From: Thioclava arctica
GTDB taxonomy: Bacteria; Pseudomonadota; Alphaproteobacteria; Rhodobacterales; Rhodobacteraceae
Direction of reading: 5' to 3'
NCBI RefSeq assembly: GCF_040892615.1
Contig: NZ_JBFRYC010000003.1
Location: forward strand, 491,553 to 555,552
Length of the DNA stretch: 64,000 nt
Shown in pieces: positions 7,718 to 16,534 of this stretch; positions within the stretch are counted from its first letter, which is position 1; each line of letters begins with the position of its first letter. The notes beneath the pieces were generated by a model, which saw nothing but the letters and a program-made list of their open reading frames with translations, searched no databases and had not been told where the DNA came from. The position numbers and the translations under genes are program-made.

Positions 7718-8400
7718 AGCTGAGCGCGGACATCAAGGCCTTTGAGGGCCGGTTGGGTTATCACTTTACCAAGCCCGAGATCTTGCTGCGCGCGCTTACG
7801 CATTCGTCGATTTCGACCGCGACCCGGCCCGACAATCAGCGCCTTGAGTTTCTGGGCGACCGGGTGCTGGGGCTGGTGATGTCCGAGGCGTTGTTCTTGG
7901 CCGATCGCGCGGCCTCGGAAGGACAGTTGGCGCCACGTTTTAACGCGCTCGTGCGCAAAGAGACCTGCGCCGATGTCGCGCGCCAGATTGATCTGGGGGC
8001 GGTGCTCAAACTGGGGCGCTCCGAGATGATGACCGGCGGGCGGCGCAAAGAGGCGCTGCTGGGCGATGCGATGGAGGCGGTGATTGCCGCCGTCTATCTG
8101 GATGCCGGGTTTGAAACGGCCCGTGCCTTTATCTTACGGCTTTGGGGGGCGCGTCTGGACTCTGTCGAAGAGGACGCGCGCGATCCCAAGACCTCGCTAC
8201 AAGAATGGGCGCAGGCCCGCGGTCTGCCCCCCCCGAAATACGAGATCACTGGCCGCGATGGCCCCGATCATGCCCCGAAATTTACGATTGAAGTCCTGTT
8301 GGACAATGGCGCGCGCGAAACCGCGCAGGCCAAGTCCAAGCGTCAGGGCGAAATGGCTGCTGCCAAGGCTTTGCTGGCGCGGCTGAAGGAGAGCGAATGA
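7714..8400 (+). CDS. rnc: Ribonuclease III
   Basis: A 228-residue RNase III that cuts double-stranded RNA and processes rRNA precursors. The signature NQRLEFLGDRVLGLV is at about residues 41-55, the later acidic motif is DAMEAVIAAVYLDAGF, and a double-stranded-RNA-binding domain fills the C-terminus (KTSLQEWAQARGLPPPKYEI). The start is taken as TTG at 7714, overlapping the lepB stop as TTGA. This gives the normal family length, whereas the longer reading from GTG at 7681 adds lepB-overlapping sequence. The rnc stop overlaps the era start by four bases. Confidence 0.94.
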   Translation: MKLSADIKAFEGRLGYHFTKPEILLRALTHSSISTATRPDNQRLEFLGDRVLGLVMSEALFLADRAASEGQLAPRFNALVRKETCADVARQIDLGAVLKLGRSEMMTGGRRKEALLGDAMEAVIAAVYLDAGFETARAFILRLWGARLDSVEEDARDPKTSLQEWAQARGLPPPKYEITGRDGPDHAPKFTIEVLLDNGARETAQAKSKRQGEMAAAKALLARLKESE

Positions 8401-9305
8401 CCAACCCGACACGCGCCGGATTCGTGGCCCTCATCGGAGAGCCCAATGCCGGAAAATCCACCCTGCTGAATGCGATGGTGGGGGCCAAGGTCTCGATCGT
8501 GACGCATAAGGTGCAGACGACGCGCGCGCGCATCCGTGGCGTTGCGATGCAAGGGCAAAGCCAGATCGTGTTCGTCGACACACCCGGCATCTTCCGCCCG
8601 CGCCGCCGTCTGGACCGTGCAATGGTGCAGGCTGCTTGGGGCGGGGCGGCTGACGCCGATGTCGTGGTGCTGCTGATCGAGGCGCATCGCGGTCTGACTG
8701 AGGGCGGCAAGGCCATTCTGGAGTCGCTCAAAGAGCGCGAAGGTCTGCGCGTGGCACTTGCGATCAACAAGATCGACAAGGTGAAATCCGAGGCGCTGCT
8801 GGGTCTTGCGGCGCAACTCAACGAAAAATTCGAGTTCGCCAAGACCTTCATGATCTCTGCCGAGCGTGGTCATGGCGTGGCGGACCTCAAGGAATGGCTG
8901 GCAGGCGAGATGCCCGAGGGGCCGTGGCTGTACCCCGAAGATCAGATTGCCGATCTGCCGCTGCGCATGATCGCCTCGGAAATCACCCGCGAAAAGCTGA
9001 CACTGCGGTTACATGAAGAACTGCCTTATCAACTCACCGTCGAGACCGAGAATTGGGAAGAACGCGAGGATGGCTCGGTGCGCATCGATCAGCTGATCTA
9101 TGTCGCGCGCGATGGCCATAAGGGCATCATCCTTGGCCATAAGGGCGAGACGATCAAGTCGATCTCCAAGGCGGCGCGGATGGAGATGATCGAATTCCTC
9201 GACCGCCCCGTGCATCTGTTCTTGCAGATCAAAGTGCGCCCGAACTGGCTGGACGATGCCGAGCGCTATTCCGAGATGGGTCTCGATTTCAAGGACGGCA
9301 ACTGA
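8397..9305 (+). CDS. era: GTPase Era
   Basis: A 302-residue Era GTPase that binds the 3' end of 16S rRNA and helps 30S assembly. The G1 loop is GEPNAGKST at residues 14-22, G3 is VDTPG, and G4 is NKIDK. The C-terminal KH domain includes YVARDGHKGIILGHKGETIK and ends with FLQIKVRPNW. It is coupled to rnc by an ATGA overlap, the classic rnc-era arrangement. The DUF1491 gene follows after one base. Confidence 0.96.
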   Translation: MTNPTRAGFVALIGEPNAGKSTLLNAMVGAKVSIVTHKVQTTRARIRGVAMQGQSQIVFVDTPGIFRPRRRLDRAMVQAAWGGAADADVVVLLIEAHRGLTEGGKAILESLKEREGLRVALAINKIDKVKSEALLGLAAQLNEKFEFAKTFMISAERGHGVADLKEWLAGEMPEGPWLYPEDQIADLPLRMIASEITREKLTLRLHEELPYQLTVETENWEEREDGSVRIDQLIYVARDGHKGIILGHKGETIKSISKAARMEMIEFLDRPVHLFLQIKVRPNWLDDAERYSEMGLDFKDGN

Positions 9306-9306
9306 G

Positions 9307-9642
9307 ATGGCGGCGCGGCTCACGACCGATCTGTGGGTGCACGCCTATCTCAAGCGGCTGGAGCTGGCCAATATCCCCGCCTATGTGACCGCGCATGGGC
9401 AGCAAAGCTCGGGCGCGGTTCTGGTGAAATGCGCGCGTCTTGACGGCACCGCCCAAAGCTATGAACGGCGGACCGATCTGATGACGGGGGCCAGCGCGTG
9501 GATGTTGCTGCACGATGGCCCCGAGGCCGAGGTCGACGCGAGCATCGCCAAACAGCGCGGCTTTGACCCCGACCTCTGGGTGATCGAGATCGAAAGCCGG
9601 GATGGGCGCACGTTGCTGGATGAAGACGGGCTTAACGCGTAA
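9307..9642 (+). CDS. DUF1491 family protein
   Basis: A 111-residue protein of the DUF1491 family, with the typical LTTDLWVHAYLKRLELANIP start and VKCARLDGTAQSYERR and DLWVIEIESRDGRTLL later. It has no signal peptide or membrane segment and is probably cytoplasmic. The function is not known. It starts one base after era, and in many alphaproteobacteria it stands between era and recO, as here. That suggests a link to RNA or DNA maintenance, but this is inference from gene order only. Its 3' end overlaps the convergent membrane-protein gene by 11 bases. Confidence 0.8.
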   Translation: MAARLTTDLWVHAYLKRLELANIPAYVTAHGQQSSGAVLVKCARLDGTAQSYERRTDLMTGASAWMLLHDGPEAEVDASIAKQRGFDPDLWVIEIESRDGRTLLDEDGLNA

Positions 9643-10255
9643 GGCGCAGCAACGCCATCGCACGCCCCACTGCGATTATCACGAGCCCGCCAATCCAGAA
9701 CGCAATCACAAATTGCGCGCACCAGATCGCCAGCCCGTTCCAGCCAAGCTGCGTGAGATTGAGAAAGAAATACGGGTAAAACCCGGTCTCGAGCCCGCGG
9801 ATTTCCGCATAGACCAGATAGATCAGCGGCCAAATCAGCCACAGCGCCGCGTCACGCCATTGCAACGCTCGCTTGGGCGCAAAGATCAGCCACCAGATCG
9901 GCAGCAAAATCGGCACTGCAGTGTGATACAGGAAATTCTCCAGCCAATCGAGGCCGTGCAAGGGTTCGTCTCCCGCGAGCAGCAGGTGATAGACCGCGCC
10001 CACGATGATCATCCACAGCGTGAGGGCCGCCAGTAATGCAGGCGAAAACAAACGTTTGCGCCAGAGCATCACGCCAAACAAAACCCCGACCAATGAGTTG
10101 GTCCAGATCGTGAAATAGCGCACCATCAGCCATAAAATCCCCAACGGCACCGAGGCATGGGGATGGGCGGCGAGATTGGTGCTGAAGCTTGCGGCGAAGG
10201 CGATGGCTTCACACAGGAAAATCAGCAATGCGAGAGAACGGGAAATACGTGTCAT
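9632..10255 (-). CDS. Pr6Pr-type membrane protein
   Basis: A 207-residue membrane protein with about six hydrophobic segments. Features such as FTIWTNSLVGVLF, HTAVPILLPIWW and LIWPLIYLVYAEIRG match the Pr6Pr/FAR-17a-like family, which is uncharacterised in bacteria. It lies on the opposite strand between DUF1491 and recO, breaking the operon. The 3' ends of it and DUF1491 overlap by 11 bases. It is divergent from recO with about 84 bases between the starts. Function is unknown. Confidence 0.72.
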   Translation of the reverse strand: MTRISRSLALLIFLCEAIAFAASFSTNLAAHPHASVPLGILWLMVRYFTIWTNSLVGVLFGVMLWRKRLFSPALLAALTLWMIIVGAVYHLLLAGDEPLHGLDWLENFLYHTAVPILLPIWWLIFAPKRALQWRDAALWLIWPLIYLVYAEIRGLETGFYPYFFLNLTQLGWNGLAIWCAQFVIAFWIGGLVIIAVGRAMALLRLTR

Positions 10256-10339
10256 GGGCGCAAGTTAGGGCCAGCCAAGGCCGTTGCACAATTCACGAAG
10301 CCGCTTGCGCCGCAACGTCACCCATTCGATAGTCGCGCC

Positions 10340-11062
10340 ATGGATTGGCAAGATCACGGCACCATTCTTTCTGCGCGCCCGCATGGTGAAAACTCGATGA
10401 TCGTCGAGCTGTTCACTGCCGATCACGGCCGTCATGCGGGGGTGGTGCGCGGTGGTGCGTCGCGCAAGATGGTGGGGATATTGCAGCCGGGCAATCGCGT
10501 TTCGGCAACGTGGCGGGCGCGGCTTGAGGATCATATGGGCAGCTTCACCATCGAGCCGCTGCAAAGCCGCACCGTGATCTTGTCCGATCGCTTGGCGCTG
10601 GCGGGGCTGAATGCGACCTGCGCACTGCTACGCTTTACCCTGCCCGAGCGCGAGGCGCATATGCGTGTCTTCGCGGCGTCCGAGGCACTGTTTGATCTGT
10701 TCGTTGAGGGCGGCGATTGGGCGGCTGATTATCTGCGCTGGGAGATGGGGCTGCTTGAAGAGATGGGCTATGGCCTCGATCTAAGCCAATGCGCGGTGAC
10801 TGGCACGCGCGATGATCTGGCCTATGTCAGCCCGCGCACCGGGCGCGCCGTTAGTCGTGAGGCGGCGGGCGAATGGGCGCCCAAGCTGCTGCATCTGCCG
10901 CTGTTTCTGCTGGGGCAGGGGCCGGCCTCGGGGGCCGAGATTGCACAGGGGTTGCGCCTGACCGGGTTTTTTCTGGGCGAGCGGATGGCCCCCGATCTGG
11001 GCAATCGCCCGCTGCCCGAGGCCCGTAACCGATTGGTCGATCTGCTGTCGCGTCAGGGCTGA
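10340..11062 (+). CDS. recO: DNA repair protein RecO
   Basis: A 240-residue RecO, which helps load RecA at gaps with RecF and RecR and anneals single strands. The N-terminal OB fold is recognisable from MDWQDHGTILSARPHGENS and the helical C-terminal part from YLRWEMGLLEEMGYGLDLSQC. The cysteine is not followed by a full zinc-finger set. The ATG at 10340 starts exactly where RecO similarity begins; an upstream in-frame start at 10157 would run through the divergent gene. Its end overlaps the convergent acetyltransferase gene by 10 bases. Confidence 0.92.
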   Translation: MDWQDHGTILSARPHGENSMIVELFTADHGRHAGVVRGGASRKMVGILQPGNRVSATWRARLEDHMGSFTIEPLQSRTVILSDRLALAGLNATCALLRFTLPEREAHMRVFAASEALFDLFVEGGDWAADYLRWEMGLLEEMGYGLDLSQCAVTGTRDDLAYVSPRTGRAVSREAAGEWAPKLLHLPLFLLGQGPASGAEIAQGLRLTGFFLGERMAPDLGNRPLPEARNRLVDLLSRQG

Positions 11063-11556
11063 GCGCGGTCGTCCAGCACCAGTTGCAACAGCGCCAGATC
11101 CAACCAGCGCCCGAATTTCTTGCCCACTTGCGGCAGCCGCCCGACATGGGCAAACCCAAGCCGCTCATGTAGGCGCACCGACCCGGCATTGGCTGCATCA
11201 ACCGCCGCGATCATGACGTGGAAACCGCCCTCACGGGCGCGCGCAATCAGCGCCTCCATCATCTGCGCGCCCTTGCCGCCTGCGCGGTGATCGCGATGAA
11301 CGTAAACCGAATGTTCCACGCTTAGACGATAGCCGTCATGGGGGCGAAACGGGCCGAAACTGACATAGCCCACGGCCTTGCCAGCTTCCTCCCAGACCAG
11401 CACCGGATAGCCTGCCGCCTGTCGATCCGCGATCCAGTCACGGCGGTTCTGCGCATCGATCTCGATATCGTTCCAGATCGCGGTCGTGTTGCGCACCGCG
11501 TCATTGTAGATTTCAGCGATGGCTTCGGCATCTTCGGATTTGGCGTCCCGGATCAT
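11053..11556 (-). CDS. GNAT acetyltransferase, phosphinothricin-acetyltransferase-like
   Basis: A 167-residue GCN5-related N-acetyltransferase of the Pat/Bar group. The features are IRDAKSEDAEAIAEIYNDAV at the start, SVYVHRDHRAGGKGAQMMEAL for the acetyl-CoA loop, and NAGSVRLHERLGFAHVG at the end. Family members acetylate small amines such as methionine sulfone or phosphinothricin; the natural substrate here is unknown. The AAGGAG ribosome site lies in the loop of a 7-bp hairpin (11556-11582) that also takes in the last base before the coding region. Confidence 0.82.
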   Translation of the reverse strand: MIRDAKSEDAEAIAEIYNDAVRNTTAIWNDIEIDAQNRRDWIADRQAAGYPVLVWEEAGKAVGYVSFGPFRPHDGYRLSVEHSVYVHRDHRAGGKGAQMMEALIARAREGGFHVMIAAVDAANAGSVRLHERLGFAHVGRLPQVGKKFGRWLDLALLQLVLDDRAQP

Positions 11557-11582
11557 CTGCGCTCTCCTTGTTCAGGCGCAGA
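11556..11582 (-). promoter_or_regulatory. Hairpin around the ribosome site of the acetyltransferase gene
   Basis: TCTGCGC at 11556-11562 and GCGCAGA at 11576-11582 are exact inverted repeats with a 13-base loop. On the minus strand the loop holds AAGGAG, the probable ribosome binding site of the acetyltransferase gene. The structure may affect translation, but the site stays in the loop, so any effect is uncertain. Confidence 0.35.
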
Positions 11583-11612
11583 ATTGGCGCGCATCACGGC
11601 GGCGTGCAAGCC

Positions 11613-12611
11613 TCATTTCGCGGCGAGGAAACGCGCGGTGCGGATAACGGCCTTATCGGCAGGGGTGAATTTGACGCCCAGCTCATCGGTTGCCGCCGCA
11701 TGGCTGAGATGCATCTTCTTGCCGATCATCGGCAAGATCAGCGCGATCTGGGCATCGAACAAGGCCAGCAGCTTCAGCACGAATTTCGGAGCCAGTCGCT
11801 GCGAGATTTTGCGATCGGGGAAATTCGCCTGAAGGGCAGCGGCAAGATCGCGGAAATTGGCGAAACTTTCGGCGCAGATATAGCGCTTGTTGATCGCTTC
11901 GGGCGTATCCAGCGCAGCGATATGACATGCTGAGACATCGGCGACATCCACAACTGGCATGTCGAGATCAGGTTGCATCGGGTCGCGCCCCGACAACAGG
12001 CGCGCAATCACCGCGACGGAAGATCCGGTGTGCTTATCCATCGGCGTGCCGCAGACGAGGCCGGGATTGATCACGCTCAACTGCATCTCGGGATGGGTTT
12101 TGACAAAGTCCCAAGCGGCCCGTTCGGCGAAGATTTTTGAGCGCGTATAGGCGCTGCAGGTCGGGGCCTCGGGGTTGGACCAATCGGCCTCGGTCATCGG
12201 GTTCGAGGTCACGCCATGCATCACCGCCTCCATCGAGGATGTCAGCACAACACGCGTCACGCCCGCTTTATGGGCCGCTTTGAGCACGCGCTTGGTGCCC
12301 TCAACCGCCGGGCCAATGATCTGGGATTCGTCCTTGGGCTTGCTGAGGGGAAAGGGCGAGGCCGTGTGCATCACGCCGTCCACGCCGCCCATCGCTTCGG
12401 CCCAACCGCGATCCGTCATCAGATCGGCCTCGACAAAACTGAGCCGCGCCAAGGCCTCGGGTGGCAAGCCCGCGAGCGCCGCGCGCACCTCTTGGCTGCG
12501 TCCGGATTTGCGCAAGGTGCCGCGCACTGTGTCGCCGCGCGCCAGCAGATCATAGGCGATCTTCTTGGCGATAAACCCGGTGATGCCGGTGACGAGGATC
12601 GTGCGGGGCAT
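11613..12611 (-). CDS. NAD(P)-dependent epimerase/reductase (extended SDR)
   Basis: A 332-residue extended short-chain dehydrogenase, closest in style to dihydroflavonol-4-reductase-like enzymes. The nucleotide-binding glycines are in LVTGITGFIAKKIAYDLL, a TSSMEAV stretch carries the active-site serine, and YTRSK holds the Tyr-x3-Lys pair. GLVCGTPMDKHTGSS follows. The group usually reduces aldehydes or ketones; the substrate cannot be read from the sequence. It stands on its own transcript, with mcd upstream on the same strand ending in a terminator. Confidence 0.83.
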   Translation of the reverse strand: MPRTILVTGITGFIAKKIAYDLLARGDTVRGTLRKSGRSQEVRAALAGLPPEALARLSFVEADLMTDRGWAEAMGGVDGVMHTASPFPLSKPKDESQIIGPAVEGTKRVLKAAHKAGVTRVVLTSSMEAVMHGVTSNPMTEADWSNPEAPTCSAYTRSKIFAERAAWDFVKTHPEMQLSVINPGLVCGTPMDKHTGSSVAVIARLLSGRDPMQPDLDMPVVDVADVSACHIAALDTPEAINKRYICAESFANFRDLAAALQANFPDRKISQRLAPKFVLKLLALFDAQIALILPMIGKKMHLSHAAATDELGVKFTPADKAVIRTARFLAAK

Positions 12612-12722
12612 ACGGCCCTCCTAATGTGAGCGGTTGTGTTCAAATTGGGGAGGGCAGGGGTGAAGTCAAGCTTGCCCCGACGCGCCGGGCATTCACTTGT
12701 GGCGCAGTTGCCACCGATGCAA

Positions 12723-12749
12723 AAGGCGGCGCCGCAGGGACGCCGCCTT
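12723..12749 (-). terminator. Terminator after mcd
   Basis: AAGGCGGCG at 12723-12731 and CGCCGCCTT at 12741-12749 form a perfect 9-bp stem with a 9-base loop. On the minus strand it is followed by a TTTT run, 22 bases after the mcd stop. Confidence 0.8.
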
Positions 12750-12770
12750 GAGGATCTGGAACAAACCGCC

Positions 12771-14435
12771 TTAGCCGAGCAGACGTCGCGCGATGACCTG
12801 CGCCTGAATTTCTGCCGCGCCCTCGAAAATATTGAGGATGCGTGCGTCACACAGAATACGCGAGATCTGGTATTCCAGCGCGAACCCGTTGCCGCCGTGG
12901 ATTTGCAGCGCGTTGTCGGCGGCCGCCCATGCGACACGCGCCCCCAGCAGTTTCGCCATGCCCGCCTCAAGATCGCAGCGATGGCCGTGATCCTTTTCCC
13001 ATGCCGAGAAATAGGTCAACTGGCGCGCGATCATGGTTTCGACCGCCATCATCGCCAGTTTGGAGGCCACCCGCGGAAACTCGATCAGCGATTTGCCGAA
13101 TTGCTTGCGATCAATCGCGTATTGCATGCCGATTTCCAGCGCTGATTGCGCCACGCCCACGGCGCGCGCGGCGGTCTGGATGCGCGCAGATTCAAACGTC
13201 TCCATGAGCTGCTTGAAACCCTTGCCCTCTTCGCCGCCCAGCAGGTTCTCGCCCTTCACGCGGAAGCCGTCAAAGGCCAGCTCGTATTCCTTCATGCCGC
13301 GATAGCCCAGCACCTCGATCTCGCCGCCGGTCATGCCGGGCGTGGGGAAGGGGGCGTCATCGGTGCCCGGCGTCTTCTCGGCCAGGAACATCGACAGGCC
13401 TTTATAATCGCTTGAATCGGGATTGGTGCGCGCCAGCAGAGTCATGACATGGGTGCGCGCGGCGTGGGTGATCCACGTCTTGTTGCCGGTCACGACCCAA
13501 TCTTCACCATCCTTGACTGCACGGGTGCGCAACGATCCAAGATCCGATCCGGTATTGGGTTCGGTGAAGACAGCGGTGCTCAGGATCTCGCCGCTGGCCA
13601 GACCGGGCAGCCACTTTTCTTTCTGCTCTTGGGTGCCGCCGCAGATGATCAGCTCTGCCGCGATCTCGGAGCGCGTGCCAAGCGATCCCACCCCGATGTA
13701 GCCGCGCGAAAGTTCCTCGGTCACGACTGCCATCGTCGCTTTGGACAGGCCCAGCCCGCCATATTCTTCGGGGATGGTCAGGCCGAACACGCCCAGCTCC
13801 GCCAGTTCCTCGATCACCGACATCGGGATCAGTTCGTCCTTGAGGTGCCATTCATGGGCAAAGGGTTTCACCCGGTCCTCGGCGTAACGGTAGAATTGCT
13901 CGCGGATCATCTCCAGCTCGTCATCCAGACCGGATTGGCCAAAGATCGAGCGGCCTTGAACATCTTGCATCAGCTCGACCAGACGCAGGCGCGCGGCGTT
14001 GGAGTTGCCTGACGCGATCAGCGTGGCGGCGGCGTCGGATGGGGTCCAGCTGATGTCCATATCGGCAAGGCGCACCATCTCGCCTTGGTTCATCTGGATG
14101 CCGCCAGCGATCTGGGCGAGGTATTCGCCAAAGCCGATTTGCAGGATCAACTGTTCGATCTCGCCGAACTTGCCCTCATCGGCCAGTCGCTTGGCCCAGC
14201 CATGCAACTGTTTGAGCGATTGCTCATAGGTCGTCAGCCATGCCAGTCCGTGGGCCTGATACTGATGCGCTTCAAGCAACGCGCCAGAAATGCGCCCGTC
14301 CTTGCTGACTTTCGCGCGCAAAGCTTCGGTCGCCTGCGAGACCAGCGCCGCCAGTTCAGGCAAGGCCGCTTCGCTGCGTGTTAGAAGGTCATCCAGAATG
14401 ATCGTCATCACTATATCGGCCCCGTCATGCGCCAT
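12771..14435 (-). CDS. mcd: (2S)-Methylsuccinyl-CoA dehydrogenase (acyl-CoA dehydrogenase family)
   Basis: A 554-residue flavin-dependent acyl-CoA dehydrogenase. The dehydrogenase core begins near YRYAEDRVKPFAHEWHLKDE-like sequence after an extra N-terminal domain of about 160 residues. That extension and the total length fit Mcd of the ethylmalonyl-CoA pathway, which oxidises methylsuccinyl-CoA to mesaconyl-CoA, rather than ordinary 380-residue enzymes. FAD-binding signatures are STAVFTEPNTGSDLGSLRTR and WVVTGNKTWITHA; the catalytic glutamate is in ILNIFEGAAEIQ. The ATG at 14435 follows AGGGAG by seven bases. A long in-frame extension upstream has no family content. The substrate is inferred from length and family; the sequence of the active site was not compared directly. 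Confidence 0.8.
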   Translation of the reverse strand: MAHDGADIVMTIILDDLLTRSEAALPELAALVSQATEALRAKVSKDGRISGALLEAHQYQAHGLAWLTTYEQSLKQLHGWAKRLADEGKFGEIEQLILQIGFGEYLAQIAGGIQMNQGEMVRLADMDISWTPSDAAATLIASGNSNAARLRLVELMQDVQGRSIFGQSGLDDELEMIREQFYRYAEDRVKPFAHEWHLKDELIPMSVIEELAELGVFGLTIPEEYGGLGLSKATMAVVTEELSRGYIGVGSLGTRSEIAAELIICGGTQEQKEKWLPGLASGEILSTAVFTEPNTGSDLGSLRTRAVKDGEDWVVTGNKTWITHAARTHVMTLLARTNPDSSDYKGLSMFLAEKTPGTDDAPFPTPGMTGGEIEVLGYRGMKEYELAFDGFRVKGENLLGGEEGKGFKQLMETFESARIQTAARAVGVAQSALEIGMQYAIDRKQFGKSLIEFPRVASKLAMMAVETMIARQLTYFSAWEKDHGHRCDLEAGMAKLLGARVAWAAADNALQIHGGNGFALEYQISRILCDARILNIFEGAAEIQAQVIARRLLG

Positions 14436-14643
14436 GAATCGGCTCCCTATTCTGCAGTTGCATAGTGCATAGGTATTTTGCACTCGCAGCGCAATTAAAA
14501 TACGCGAGACGCTGCGATCAAGACCTAAAATGTCGCGCCGAGTCTCGATATTTGGCTGGCACGCCCGATCTTTGCGCGATTTTGCCCGTGGGCTGGCTAC
14601 GGCGACAAAACTCGCTAAAAGCAAGTCAAACGGGGGGAAAGAG
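14436..14643. promoter_or_regulatory. Divergent promoter region, mcd / TauE-like gene
   Basis: A 208-base non-coding region between two divergent starts. It is noticeably AT-richer near 14465-14500 than the flanks, as expected for back-to-back promoters. I could not assign exact -35 and -10 boxes or an operator. Confidence 0.4.
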
Positions 14644-15402
14644 ATGGCAGGACTAGAGATTTGGCAAATCGCCATGGCGCTGGCGGTGACGCTGTTTGCG
14701 GGATTCGTCAAAGGTGCGGTCGGGTTCGCGATGCCGATGATCATGCTGTCGAGTTTTGCCTCGTTTCTGCCGCCCGAGATCGCGCTGGCGCTGCTGATCC
14801 TGCCCACTTTGGTGAGCAATCTTATTCAAGCGTTCCGACAAGGCGTGGGGGCGGCGTGGGGCTCGATCCGGCGCTATCAGATATTTATCGCGATGATTAT
14901 CGTGTTCATTCCGATCAGTGCGGGCTTTGTGCGCATCATCCCGCAAAACACGATGTATCTGCTGCTGGGAGTGCCGATTGTTGCCTTTGCGATCTGGCAG
15001 CTGTCCGGGCGGCCCTTGGTGCTGCCGATGCATCATCGCAAGCTGACCGAGAGTATTTTGGGCATCATCGGCGGGCTATATGGCGGCATTTCAGGCATTT
15101 GGGGGCCGCCGCTGATCGTTTATTTGCTGTCTATTCATGCGCCCAAACGCGAAGCGGTGCGTATTCAGGGCGTCGTGTTCATGATCGGCTCGGTGATTTT
15201 GACCGGGTCGCATCTGGCGTCTGGCGTGCTGAATGCGCAGACCGTGCCGCTTTCGGCGCTGATGGTGGTGCCCGCTTTGATCGGGATGCGGTTGGGATTT
15301 GGCGCGCAGGACCGGCTGGATCCGGTGCTGTTTCGCCGCCTGACGCTGATCTTGCTGGGTCTCGCGGGCGCCAATCTGGTGCGTCGCGCCCTGATGGGCT
15401 AG
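14644..15402 (+). CDS. TauE/SafE family sulfite/anion exporter
   Basis: A 252-residue TSUP (TauE/SafE) membrane protein with about eight membrane segments. The two family repeats show as FVKGAVGFAMPMIMLSSF near the start and GGLYGGISGIWGPPLIVYLL in the middle. Members move sulfite, sulfoacetate or other organosulfur anions; this one has no neighbouring sulfur-oxidation gene, so its substrate is open. The ATG at 14644 follows GGGGGAAAGAG. It converges with the Hint gene 28 bases downstream. Confidence 0.82.
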   Translation: MAGLEIWQIAMALAVTLFAGFVKGAVGFAMPMIMLSSFASFLPPEIALALLILPTLVSNLIQAFRQGVGAAWGSIRRYQIFIAMIIVFIPISAGFVRIIPQNTMYLLLGVPIVAFAIWQLSGRPLVLPMHHRKLTESILGIIGGLYGGISGIWGPPLIVYLLSIHAPKREAVRIQGVVFMIGSVILTGSHLASGVLNAQTVPLSALMVVPALIGMRLGFGAQDRLDPVLFRRLTLILLGLAGANLVRRALMG

Positions 15403-15430
15403 GCGGCGATAGGATTTGCCGGCGATAGGA

Positions 15431-16534
15431 TCAGGCGGCGACTGGGCCGCGCCCGTGACGGCGCGCTGCGGCCAAAGTCGTGGCCTCGTATCCGCTGGCG
15501 ATCTTGAGCGCGGGTTTGCGATGCAGCGGCAAGCTGCCAGCACGCGCGAGATCGGCCAAAGCGGTTGTCGCGGCCAGCAGAGGTTGGCGCGCAAGCCGCC
15601 CGATATGCAGGCTTTCCACCTCGCACCCATCCGCGATCAGCAAATGATGCCCGCCCAGCAAGATCCCTTGCCAGCTAAGCAATCCGGGCCGATCCGGTTG
15701 TAGCGCAGTACAGGCATCGACGAGGTGATGTGCCTCGATCAGCACCTTTTCTTCGCCCAGAATATAGTCGACCGAGGGCCCACATAGCGCGATACGATGT
15801 TGCGGGAGCAGCCACAGATCCCGGGTTTTGCCAAAAACCGGGGCGCGCAACTGTACCGGGCGCAGATGGCCCAAGGCGGGTAGAGAGATGCGACCAGCCC
15901 AGACAACGTCTTGCGGCCCGGCATCGCTTGTCAGCACCTGATCGCCTGCTTTGATATGCGCTGCGGGGCGCGGTCCTTGCGGCGTCTCGATCGGGGTCGC
16001 GGGGGCAAAGCACGCGCCCGGTCCCAGCGGATGCAAATGATCGCCCAGCGCCAGCCAGGACACGCGCGGCCCGATCTTGGCGCGACCATCACCCGCAACC
16101 AGCGCCAGCGCCTCGGTGCGCGTCAGCGGCAGCGGCGCGCGCCCGGAATGTTGGCGCAACGTCCCGTGATCCAGCGCCTTGAGCGTCAGCAGGCTTTCCC
16201 GGCCCGGCCCATCCCAGCGCCAGCTCAACCGCATGCGCCCGCCGGTCATGATTTCCTGCTTGGCATCAAGCGAAATCGCATGCACCAGATCGCCGCGCCG
16301 CTGCGTCAGCGCGATGCGCCCCTGCGCGTCCAGCCCGAGCGAGAGAAATTCACGCCAGCCAGCAGCGCGGTTTTCCAGATGGATCAGCGGTAGGGGGCCG
16401 TTTTCGCCCCGCACCAGCGAGAATTCCAGCATCAACGTGCCTTGCGCCAGCATCGCCGGCAAAACGCGATCATCAAAGCGGTAAGGGCCGCGATGGGCCT
16501 CAAAGGCGGCAATCCAACCAGATGTGTGACTCAT
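15431..16534 (-). CDS. Hint-domain protein
   Basis: A 367-residue protein. The C-terminal half is a Hint (Hedgehog/intein-type) domain: C175 in GACFAPATPIETPQG is the start cysteine, then AAHIKAGDQVLTSDAG, and LLPQHRIAL contains H246 of the second block. The N-terminal 170 residues have no recognised family. In Rhodobacteraceae such proteins are common and often secreted, but no signal peptide is visible here. There is no asparagine/intein splicing end and no host extein, so it is not an intein. Its start overlaps the preceding short Hint gene by four bases (ATGA). Confidence 0.75.
   Translation of the reverse strand: MSHTSGWIAAFEAHRGPYRFDDRVLPAMLAQGTLMLEFSLVRGENGPLPLIHLENRAAGWREFLSLGLDAQGRIALTQRRGDLVHAISLDAKQEIMTGGRMRLSWRWDGPGRESLLTLKALDHGTLRQHSGRAPLPLTRTEALALVAGDGRAKIGPRVSWLALGDHLHPLGPGACFAPATPIETPQGPRPAAHIKAGDQVLTSDAGPQDVVWAGRISLPALGHLRPVQLRAPVFGKTRDLWLLPQHRIALCGPSVDYILGEEKVLIEAHHLVDACTALQPDRPGLLSWQGILLGGHHLLIADGCEVESLHIGRLARQPLLAATTALADLARAGSLPLHRKPALKIASGYEATTLAAARRHGRGPVAA

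Noticed and set aside
14436..14819. N-terminal extension of mcd
   Set aside because: The residues before 14435 are unlike any acyl-CoA dehydrogenase and overlap the divergent transporter gene.
15431..16534. Hint domain read as an intein
   Set aside because: No host protein is interrupted and there is no splicing C-terminus; the domain stands alone.
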